Assembly: GCA_945992255.1 (NCBI GenBank)
Contig: CAMFVQ010000008.1
Location: 1-35,191, forward strand
Direction: 5' to 3'
Source of the DNA: an uncultured Clostridia bacterium
GTDB taxonomy: Bacteria > Bacillota > Clostridia > Christensenellales > UBA3700
DNA: 35,191 nucleotides
Notes under the pieces: generated by a model
What the model saw: only the letters and a program-made list of their open reading frames with translations
The model's database searches: none
What the model was told of the DNA's origin: nothing
Shown: piece by piece, positions 27,237 to 35,191 of the stretch
Layout: each line of letters starts with the position of its first letter
How positions within the stretch are numbered: the first letter of the stretch is position 1
Translations under genes and position numbers: made by a program

Positions 27237-28015
27237 ATGCCAAGACCGACGAAGTGTCCCGAGTATGTTATTTCCCTGAAGTTCTTGAATTTTCTCCAAC
27301 GGGAGCAGTGAGCGGGGAACCAATTGTTTTAACAATTGATGAACTTGAAACCATACGGCTGATTGACAAAGAAAACTTAAGCCAAGAAGAATGCGGGGCA
27401 CAACTCGGCGTAGGCAGAACAACCGCACAGAAAATCTATGAAACCGCAAGGAAAAAAATAGCAGACGCACTTGTGCTTGGCTTCGCACTGAAAATTGAGG
27501 ACGGCGAGTTTCAGCTTTGTAGCGGCAGTACAGACTTTTGCTATAAAAAAGGCTGCATCAAACGGCAAATTCAAAAAGAATTCAAAAAAGAAAAAGGAGC
27601 AAATATTATGAGAATCGCAGTAACGTACAAAAACGGAAACATCTTTCAGCATTTCGGTCACACCGAGCAATTCAAATTGTACGATATTGAAGACGGCAAG
27701 GTCATTAAAACAGAGCTTATAGATAGCAACGGCTCCGGCCACGGTGCATTGGCCAGCGTACTCTCCGCTGTAAAAGCAGACGTACTAATTTGCGGCGGTA
27801 TTGGCGGCGGCGCACAAATGGCGCTGGCAAAAAACGGAATAAAGCTCTACGGCGGTGTCAGCGGTAATGCCGATGAAGCGGTAAATGCTTTTGTTGCCGG
27901 CAATCTTGCTTTCAATCCCGATGTGCATTGTGAACACCACGATCATGAACATGACGGGGAAACCCATATCTGTGGCGACCACGGTTGCGGTCACGGACAT
28001 TGCGGGAATCATTGA
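27237..28015 (+). CDS. DUF134-type HTH protein fused to NifX/NifB-like (dinitrogenase Fe-Mo cofactor) domain with His-rich tail; apparent N-terminal frameshift
   Basis: EPIVLTIDELETIRLIDKENLSQEECGAQLGVGRTTAQKIY; MRIAVTYKNGNIFQHFGHTEQF; HCEHHDHEHDGETHICGDHGCGHGHCGNH. MPRPTKC at 27237 is in a different frame. Confidence 0.8.
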
Positions 28016-28020
28016 AAAAT

Positions 28021-28033
28021 GTGATAACATCAC
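28021..28033 (+). promoter_or_regulatory. Crp/Fnr-type site GTGATAACATCAC, 35 bp upstream of TATTAT (28056-28061)
   Basis: Same motif and spacing as 24001-24013. Confidence 0.6.
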
Positions 28034-28082
28034 AGAATTGTAATCTGAAATATGCTATTATTCAATTAAAGGAGGCGGAAAT

Positions 28083-28700
28083 ATGAAGCAATATATTTGT
28101 ACAGTCTGCGGATATATCCATAAAACCGAAGGCGAATTGCCCGATGATTTCAAGTGTCCGCTTTGTGGTGCAGGTAAGGATGCTTTTGTGCTGAAAGAGG
28201 AAACTGCTAAAGCAGAAGAAATTCTTGAAAAGCCGCATACAGAAAAAGAATTATCCCCAATGGAGATGAGCATCATTTGCTCCAATCTTGCAAGAGGGTG
28301 CGAAAAGCAGTATATGCCCGAAGAATCCGAGAACTTTAGAAAACTCTCAGAATTCTTCCAACAAAAAGCAGAGCCTGTCAGCAATGCCGGCACAGAGACA
28401 CTGCTTGAATTGATTAATCATGATATTTCGGTAGGATTTCCTTACGGAAAATCAGCTGCGGAAGAGCAGCACGACCGTGGCGGACTTCGCTGTCAGGTGT
28501 GGGCAGAAAAGGTAACGAGAATGTTGCAGTCACTTCTCACCCGATATAAGGTTGAGGGAGACAAGATGCTTGAAAACACAGGTGTGTATGTCTGCACAGT
28601 CTGCGGATTTGTATTCGTTGGCGATGCACCGCCTGCGCTTTGTCCAGTATGCAAAGTCCCTGCGTGGAAGTTTGAAAAAATAGAAGGAGGTGCAAGATAA
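28083..28700 (+). CDS. Protein with N- and C-terminal rubredoxin-type domains
   Basis: [14 protein letters not shown]...[12 protein letters not shown] and [29 protein letters not shown]. Confidence 0.85.
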   Translation: MKQYICTVCGYIHKTEGELPDDFKCPLCGAGKDAFVLKEETAKAEEILEKPHTEKELSPMEMSIICSNLARGCEKQYMPEESENFRKLSEFFQQKAEPVSNAGTETLLELINHDISVGFPYGKSAAEEQHDRGGLRCQVWAEKVTRMLQSLLTRYKVEGDKMLENTGVYVCTVCGFVFVGDAPPALCPVCKVPAWKFEKIEGGAR

Positions 28701-29845
28701 TGGCAGATAAATATGCAGTACGAAATTTAAGGCTTTGCACAAAAGACTGTCTTTGCCTTTATGTTTGCCCTACCGGAGCGACTGATACAGAGAACAGCAT
28801 TATTGATCCAAATAAGTGTATCGGCTGCGGCGTATGTGCCGGGGCATGTCCTTCAGGTGCTATTTCAATGATGCCGAAGGAATTGCCCCCACAGCAGCCT
28901 AAAACGGATAAAGTAGTCGAGGCGCTGCGTGCTCTCGTTCAAAGCAAAGCGCAGGCTGAAAAAATAGCTTCCCAGCTGCCCGATACACTTTCGGAGGCGG
29001 TATCAAAATCGTCTCGACTTATGGCAGAAGACCTTTGCAGAGAAGCAGGTTTTATGCTTCCGCAAAGCGCCAACACAAAAGAATTTTTAGAGCAGCTAAA
29101 ATCCTATCCCGATATTCCGGTGGATGTGGTGGAAGCATTGCTTCATAACATAAATTTCAATGAAAATATAAAAAAGAAAGAGGTAACGAAAATGGCAAAA
29201 TGGAAATGCACCGTATGCGGTTATATTCACGAGGGAGATACTCCTCCCGAAACCTGTCCTGTCTGCAAACAGCCGAAAGAAAAATTCGTAAGGCTTGAGG
29301 AAGAATCCAAGAATCCTTATGCCGGTACCAAGACCGAAAAGAACCTTTGGGAAGCATTTGCAGGCGAATCTCAGGCAAGAAACAAGTATACATACTTTGC
29401 TTCTGTTGCAAAGAAGGCAGGCTTCGAACAAATAGCAGCACTTTTCTTGCAGACTGCCGAAAATGAAAAGGAACATGCGAAACTGTGGTTTAAGGCGCTC
29501 GGCGAGCTTGGTAACACTGCCGAAAACCTGCTCCATGCAGCGGAAGGCGAAAACACCGAGTGGACTGATATGTATGATCGTATGGCAAGAGAAGCTGATG
29601 AAGAAGGCTTTCACGATTTGGCTGATCAATTCCGTGGTGTTGCCGCTATTGAGAAAGCACATGAGGAAAGATATCGTGCACTTCTTAAAAATGTTGAAAC
29701 CAAAACAGTATTTGAAAAGTCCGGCGTAACGGTTTGGGAATGCCGTAATTGCGGTCATATCGTTGTAGGTACGACGGCTCCCGAAATATGTCCTGTATGT
29801 AAGCATCCGCAAGCTTATTTTGAAGTTCGTAAAGAAAATTATTAA
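28700..29845 (+). CDS. Ferredoxin-like domain fused to rubredoxin-rubrerythrin
   Basis: [27 protein letters not shown]...[23 protein letters not shown]...AENEKEHAK; second rubredoxin motif [11 protein letters not shown]...CPVCKHP. Confidence 0.88.
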   Translation: MADKYAVRNLRLCTKDCLCLYVCPTGATDTENSIIDPNKCIGCGVCAGACPSGAISMMPKELPPQQPKTDKVVEALRALVQSKAQAEKIASQLPDTLSEAVSKSSRLMAEDLCREAGFMLPQSANTKEFLEQLKSYPDIPVDVVEALLHNINFNENIKKKEVTKMAKWKCTVCGYIHEGDTPPETCPVCKQPKEKFVRLEEESKNPYAGTKTEKNLWEAFAGESQARNKYTYFASVAKKAGFEQIAALFLQTAENEKEHAKLWFKALGELGNTAENLLHAAEGENTEWTDMYDRMAREADEEGFHDLADQFRGVAAIEKAHEERYRALLKNVETKTVFEKSGVTVWECRNCGHIVVGTTAPEICPVCKHPQAYFEVRKENY

Positions 29846-29859
29846 AGGGAGAAAGAAAA

Positions 29860-30240
29860 ATGAAAGAAAAGTTTTATATTTGTCGCCATTGCGGTAACTT
29901 AATTGGTCTTATTCACGATGCGGGCGTCCCTATGATGTGCTGCGGACAAAAGATGGAGGCGCTGGTTCCCAACACCACCGAAGCGGCGGGAGAAAAGCAC
30001 TTGCCGTTTGTTCATAAAGAAGACGCTTCCGTTTATGTAAAAGTCGGCGAAATAACTCATCCCATGACCGAGGAACACCACATCCAATGGGTTTACGTTG
30101 AAACTGAGAATGGCGGTCAGCGCAGAGCTTTTAAACCTGGTGATACACCGGAAGCTACCTTTTGCACTGGCGAAGATAAACCTGTTGCAGTTTATGCTTA
30201 CTGTAACCTCCACGGACTTTGGAAAACTGAAATCAAGTAA
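29860..30240 (+). CDS. Desulfoferrodoxin / superoxide reductase family protein (island copy)
   Basis: CRHCGNLIGLI, MMCCGQKM, EKHLPFV, HPMTEEHHIQWVYVET, CNLHGLW. Confidence 0.93.
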   Translation: MKEKFYICRHCGNLIGLIHDAGVPMMCCGQKMEALVPNTTEAAGEKHLPFVHKEDASVYVKVGEITHPMTEEHHIQWVYVETENGGQRRAFKPGDTPEATFCTGEDKPVAVYAYCNLHGLWKTEIK

Positions 30241-30627
30241 AAGTAAAATTGCCTGCCAAAACATCTTGGCAGGCGATTTGTCATATCTTTTCAATTATAA
30301 ATAAGTTTAGCGTTTACAAGTTCAGTTGCTCGATTATGGATATTGGCAACGTTCCTTCTTCGTTAAGAAATCCTAGACCGGAAATCTTGTCGTCAGAGTT
30401 GCCTTTGACTTTTTTGATTGAGTAAACAACTTTTTTTCATTTTTTGAAAACGGCTATAAAAAATGGTATTGTTTTTGGTATTATTTTAGTTTGAGAATTA
30501 TTTAGAAATCTAAAATTTGCCGAAAAAACGAAAGAAAATAGCCGATTTTAACGAAAAATATTGCTCAAAACGCCCAAAAATGTGCGAAAATTGCTTATTT
30601 TAATAGGATTTTGAGACTTTTTCAAAA

Positions 30628-30671
30628 CTCCTAAGGGCTAGTTGTGGGTTCGATTCCCGCAGGGAGTGCCA
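30628..30671 (+). pseudogene. 3' half of tRNA-Arg(CCU) with CCA (right att site)
   Basis: CTCCTAAGGGCT...GTGGG-TTCGATT-CCCGC-AGGGAGT-G-CCA; GGGCT pairs perfectly with AGCCC of the left 5' half. Confidence 0.8.
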
Positions 30672-30673
30672 AT

Positions 30674-30695
30674 GCGACCGCTGGTCGCTTTTTTT
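30674..30695 (+). terminator. Terminator of the interrupted host tRNA
   Basis: GCGACC-gct-GGTCGC-TTTTTTT. Confidence 0.8.
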
Positions 30696-31112
30696 ATAAA
30701 AAAATCACCTAAAAGCCGTGTTTTGCTGCAAAAAATGCAAATTCAAGCCCTCATTTCGATACTGACGGTGTAAGTAACTATTCAAATTTTTGACATCATG
30801 TTTTAGAATTGGTATTATTTTGGTATTATTTTGCTATTAAAGTTGTTGCTATGTTTTGAAAATTACTCAAACTACCTCCCAAAAAACGTAGCCATTTGGG
30901 CGGAAAAATGCTCCAATCTACCTACAATCTGATCTACTATCCCCATATCTGCGATATATCAACTTGTAATATTTTCGGCAACAAAAATTGGCTTCCTGCC
31001 AACATTGAATTACAAATTAAGTACTTATACTCTTTCTCTTTTACTGCCACCAAGTGTTGGCTTCAAGAACGTTTTATAGTACTCCGCTCTTTTCAAATTT
31101 GTAGATATTAGT

Positions 31113-32129
31113 TTATTTTTTGTCTACAAAGTATCTTTCGCCTTCGAGTATTTCATCGATACTCTCGAGTTCATCTTGGCTAAAACTTGTGTTGTCGAAT
31201 GCTTGTATATTCTCGAGGAGCTGGCTGGTACTGCTCACACCTACCAAAACACTGGTAATGACTGGGTTGTTGGCTATCCAACTGAGTGCCATTTGAGCCA
31301 AAGATTGTCCTCGCTCAAAAGCAATTTTGCTGAGAGCTATGGCTCTCTCGATTTTGCCCTCGCTGAAAATCCTGTCCATAGTGAAGCTTTTGGCTCTGCG
31401 GCTGTCGAATGGCACATTGCCAAAATACTTGTCACTGAGCAAGCCTTGGGCAAGCGGACTGAAAGCAATACAGCCTATACCACGCTCTTCTAGCACATCG
31501 CACAAGCTGACTTCGCCCCTCTCTATCCACCTGTCGAACATATTATATCGAGCTTGGTGAATGATAAATGGCGTACCCATTTGGTCGAATAGGTCATACA
31601 TTTGGAGTGTTTTTTCGGCATCATAGTTGGATATGCCTACATACAAAGCCTTGCCTTGTCTGACAATCAAATCAAGTGCTCGTGCCGTTTCTTCGATAGG
31701 AGTGTTGGGGTCTGGGCGGTGATGATAGAATATGTCCACATAGTCAAGCCCCATGCGTTTCAAGCTCTGGTCGAGCGATGCGACAAGGTATTTTTTACTT
31801 CCCCAATCGCCATAAGGACCTTCCCACATTTTGTAGCCTGCCTTGGTGGATATAACAAGCTCATCTCGATAAGCACTCAGATTGTCTTTCAATATTTTGC
31901 CAAAATTCCTCTCGGCACTGCCTGACATTGGACCATAGTTGTTCGCCAAATCAAAATGTGTGATACCCTTGTCGAAAGCTGTCTTGATGATGTCCGTGCA
32001 TGTGTCAATATTGGCTTCATCTCCAAAGTTTTGCCACAATCCAACCGACAATGAAGGCAACTTCAAACCGCTGTTTCCACAATAGTTGTAGGTCATATTG
32101 GCATATCTGTCATCTCTTGGAAAGCTCAT
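31113..32129 (-). CDS. Aldo/keto reductase (YghZ-like)
   Basis: ITHFDLANNYGP, LVISTKAGYKMWEGPYGDWGS, YVDIFYHHRPDPNTPIEET, YVGISNY. Confidence 0.92.
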   Translation of the reverse strand: MSFPRDDRYANMTYNYCGNSGLKLPSLSVGLWQNFGDEANIDTCTDIIKTAFDKGITHFDLANNYGPMSGSAERNFGKILKDNLSAYRDELVISTKAGYKMWEGPYGDWGSKKYLVASLDQSLKRMGLDYVDIFYHHRPDPNTPIEETARALDLIVRQGKALYVGISNYDAEKTLQMYDLFDQMGTPFIIHQARYNMFDRWIERGEVSLCDVLEERGIGCIAFSPLAQGLLSDKYFGNVPFDSRRAKSFTMDRIFSEGKIERAIALSKIAFERGQSLAQMALSWIANNPVITSVLVGVSSTSQLLENIQAFDNTSFSQDELESIDEILEGERYFVDKK

Positions 32130-32139
32130 ACTCCCTCCT

Positions 32140-32868
32140 TTATTTTTTATCAGATATTTGCTCTTCTGACATAAATTGGTAATATTTGTCTCTAAAATTG
32201 TCTAGTTTTCCGTTCTGTGCAAAGCTGTAAACATTTTCCCTTGCCACTATGATATGGTCAACCAACCTTACGCCCATCATCTCGAGCGATGCCGCTGCCC
32301 ACTTTGTAAATTCCATATCCCTAAAAGACGGCAAGGCATTTCCGCTTGGGTGATTGTGGGTGATATAAATATTTGGTGCGGACAAATTGTGACACATCAT
32401 AACCATTTTGCGAGTGGCAATGCGACAATCGCTGATACCGCCTTGACCTATCTCGCTCTTTTCGATAAGGCAACCTTTGTTGTCTACCGCCAACATATAC
32501 ACAGCTTCATTGTTGAGGTCGCTGAGCAATGTTTTGCAATAGTCTTTGACCTTAGAATAGGTAGACAAGTTGGGCTTTGGCCCATATTTGCTGAGATTGT
32601 ATTTCTTGAATACTCCCGGCAAGCTCACCAAAAACTCTGCTGCCTTTTGGGTCATATTCGGCACCTGAACCAACATTTGGGGTGTCGAGTCCAACACGCT
32701 AGATAGCGAACCGAACTTGTTGATAAGTTCGTGGGCTATCGGATTGGTATCCTTGCGAGGTATATATGGATAAAGCAAATATTCCAACACTTCGTGTTCT
32801 TGCAAGTTGGTCACCCCCTCCGCAAGTATTCTCTCACGCATTCTATCTCTATGATTCTCGTGTATCAT
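32140..32868 (-). CDS. radC: RadC family JAB-domain protein
   Basis: ITHNHPSGNALPSFRDMEFTK, LVDHIIVARENVYSF. Confidence 0.93.
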   Translation of the reverse strand: MIHENHRDRMRERILAEGVTNLQEHEVLEYLLYPYIPRKDTNPIAHELINKFGSLSSVLDSTPQMLVQVPNMTQKAAEFLVSLPGVFKKYNLSKYGPKPNLSTYSKVKDYCKTLLSDLNNEAVYMLAVDNKGCLIEKSEIGQGGISDCRIATRKMVMMCHNLSAPNIYITHNHPSGNALPSFRDMEFTKWAAASLEMMGVRLVDHIIVARENVYSFAQNGKLDNFRDKYYQFMSEEQISDKK

Positions 32869-35076
32869 TTACTCTCTTCTTCCTTTGCAATTTCTTCAAA
32901 AATCTTCTGCTGTTTTCGCTCCACTTTTCGCCGTATTTGTCATCTAATATACCCAGCAACTTTTGGGAGCAAGCCGCCACAACTATGCCACAAACAGCAG
33001 CTGCGATGATATAGCCATAGTGCTTGAAGTCGATGATTTCCATACCTAAGAAAAGTTTGTCAAAGCACAATGTATCTACATAAATGCCCACAATACTGAG
33101 TGCTATCATCACCACAATCACACAAGTACGGAGCTTGTTGAGCGGCATAGAAATCATAATGAGTATGCCAAAACCTGCCATAGTCAACGCTAGTGTAAGC
33201 ATAGAATTTTGATAATTGACCACATTGCCGACAGCCTGCAAATCAAGACTGCCATTGATAGCATACATAACGAACACCGCCACTATCAGTCCCAAAGCTC
33301 CCGCAAAGCTCGCTTTGATAATGTTCCGCATAAACTTGCCACTTATCCTTGCGTTGTTGGGCTGGAGTGCATATATGAATGTTGGCGCACCGATGACAAA
33401 AAACTCGATGAGCAACATCTTCTTGGTGTCGAACGGATAGCTTGGCACTTTGGTCACCAGCGTGATAATCGAAAAGATAAATGTCATGAACATAACCATA
33501 ATAGTTTTCATCAAATAAAGCGAAGAAACCTTTTCGATATTGTTGATAACTTTTCTTCCCTCTTGCACTATGCTTGGCATAGATGAAAAATCGTTGTCGA
33601 GTAGCACTATTCGAGAAATGTTGCGAGCTACTTCGTTGGCTTGGGCGAATGAGATAGAACAATCGCTTTCTTTGAGCGCTTGGATATCATTGACTCCGTC
33701 GCCTATCATACCCACGACTCTGCCCTTCTCTTGCAACTTTTCCACAATTTTGCATTTTTGACTTGGAGAAACTCTGCCAAAAATGACCGTATCTTCCACA
33801 TTGTCCAATATAGTTTGGTCATCGACCTTGGAGCAATTGACATACCTGTCCGCTCCCACAACCCCTGCCTTAGAGGCTATGTAACTGACAGTTGCCGGAT
33901 TGTCGCCTGATATGATTTTGATATCCACATCGTTGGAGGCGAACCAGTCAAGCGTTTGTTTGACATTGTCACGCAAAGTGTCTTCAAGTCCAAAAAATGC
34001 CAATGGAATAGACTTAGTTTTGTCAAAATTCTCGATACACCCCTTGCATTTTGCAAGCAAGAGCGTTCTTTTGCCCACCTCAGAATTGACTTTGATATAG
34101 CTCTCCATATCGCTGTCTAGCTCTGCCAAATAGTCTGGCGCTCCAAGAAAATAGCTGTATTCACCTATGGTAATTGAGCTACATTTGCGGATTGATGAAA
34201 AGCTCTGCACGTCCGAACAATCAAGAATTTTGCAATCTTTGAAATACTCGACCAGCGCTATTGCCGTTGGCTTTTTGTCCTTTGTCCAATGGTTGAGTGA
34301 CAACACAATGTCGCCTATATCTAGCTCATCTTGTCCCACTTGGTACATATCCACCACGCTCATTTGTCCACTGGTGATTGTGCCTGTTTTGTCGAGCAAC
34401 AATGTGTCCACTTGAGCTAGCATTTCGATAGAATAAATATCCTTTGGCAAAGCTCCTGTCTTGGACAGCTTCAACACCGATGCCGCAAGGGCTGTCGATG
34501 TCAACATAAACATACCGATAGGGAGCATACCGAGCATCGAACTTGCTACATTGATGATAAGTCCTCGCCAACCATGCGTGTCGCCCATATTCAGTCTTTC
34601 GGCAAGGAATATGAACACCGCCAACACCACCAACACACCGCTCAGCACTTTGATGATGAAGTTTAGAGTGTTGAAAATCATTGATTTTGGCTTGTTGATT
34701 TTCTTTGCTATGCGGACAATGCCCTCGATATAACAATCTTTGCCCACTCTGTCGGCTTGGCAATATGCCTCACCTGCCACAATATTACTGCCTGCTAGGA
34801 GCTTGTCGCCTGCGTTCTTGCGGATAGCTACCGATTCGCCAGTGAGAATGGACTCATCGACTTCGATATAGCCCTCTTCCACAATGGCATCGACTGGCAC
34901 TTGCGCACCTGCTCCCACCACGAAAATATCATCAAGCACAATGTCAGAGGAGGCAATCTCTGCCACTTTTCCCCCTCTCACAACCTTGACACCTGCCGTA
35001 TGCACAATGGTGAGTTTGGACACTGCTTTCTTGGCTTTGACTTCTTGGACAATGCCAATGATAATGTTGAAGTAAA
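32849..35076 (-). pseudogene. P-type cation-transporting ATPase, N-terminus removed by IS insertion
   Basis: LLDKTGTITSGQM, ILTGESVAIRKNAGDK, MIGDGVNDIQALKESD; ORF begins inside the conserved NIIIGIVQEVKAKK region, abutting transposase sequence. Confidence 0.85.
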
Positions 35077-35079
35077 TTG

Positions 35080-35191
35080 TCAAGCGAAGTGCAACACTTT
35101 AGATAATTCTTGATTAAATAAATCTGCTGGTGTTTGATACTTCAATATCTTTCTAGGTCTGGCGTTCATGAGCGCCAGATTCTTTTTTAAT
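35080..35191 (-). mobile_element. IS30-family transposase C-terminus (partial)
   Basis: Minus-strand translation NLALMNARPRKILKYQTPADLFNQELSKVLHFA* has the NxRPRKxLxYxTPxxxF pattern of IS30 transposases. Confidence 0.8.

Larger units (their letters stand above)
7287..30637. mobile_element. Composite tRNA-Arg(CCU)-integrated genomic island, apparently two tandem segments (7287-~22850 and ~22850-30637)
   Basis: Core CTCCTAAGG(G) at both ends and at the internal junction 22846; tyrosine recombinase plus excisionase-like gene; accessory cargo. Confidence 0.75.

Noticed and set aside
29096-29812. 238-aa minus-strand ORF over the rubrerythrin fusion
   Set aside because: Antisense shadow ORF; no RBS; composition not protein-like.
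30310-30425. Minus-strand frame KKVVYSIKKVKGNSDDKISGLGFLNEEGTLPISIIEQLNL*
   Set aside because: Short, stop immediately upstream; perhaps a gene-end remnant but no identifiable family.
1-35191. CRISPR array or retron/reverse transcriptase system
   Set aside because: No regularly spaced repeats, Cas proteins or RT motifs were seen on either strand.

Overview
The window looks like a Firmicutes/Clostridia-type chromosome carrying a ~23.4 kb composite genomic island (about 7.29-30.64 kb) inserted in the anticodon loop of a tRNA-Arg(CCU) gene. Left flank: a surface/secreted protein cluster with Listeria-Bacteroides-type repeats (0-4 kb), then purC, a CDF cation transporter and a desulfoferrodoxin. 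Right flank: aldo/keto reductase, radC, and a P-type ATPase truncated by an IS30-family element that runs off the window. The core CTCCTAAGG occurs four times, each time in a tRNA-Arg(CCU) context: an interrupted 5' half (7256-7296), a complete tRNA (7476-7550), a 3' half with CCA (22846-22892) and a second 3' half with CCA (30628-30671). This points to two tandem segments. Segment 1 (~7.3-22.85 kb) carries an integrase, an excisionase-like protein, a helicase loader, an XRE repressor with matching operators, and one long defence operon: XRE regulator, two C5-cytosine methyltransferases, HNH protein, two putative restriction proteins, Vsr, an uncharacterised multi-TM protein, ThsB (TIR) and ThsA (SIR2-SLOG). 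Segment 2 (~22.85-30.64 kb) has no visible integrase and carries an oxidative/sulfur-stress cassette: thioredoxin, rhodanese, CoA-disulfide-reductase-like protein, Crp/Fnr regulator, DUF134-NifX-like fusion, rubredoxin/rubrerythrin proteins and a second desulfoferrodoxin. Its two operons have identically placed GTGAT-N3-ATCAC sites. The most interesting candidates are the membrane protein embedded in the Thoeris/R-M operon, the nested tRNA-Arg att architecture with a replacement tRNA, and the predicted Crp/Fnr regulon. All calls are by eye from sequence and translations; no database searches were run.
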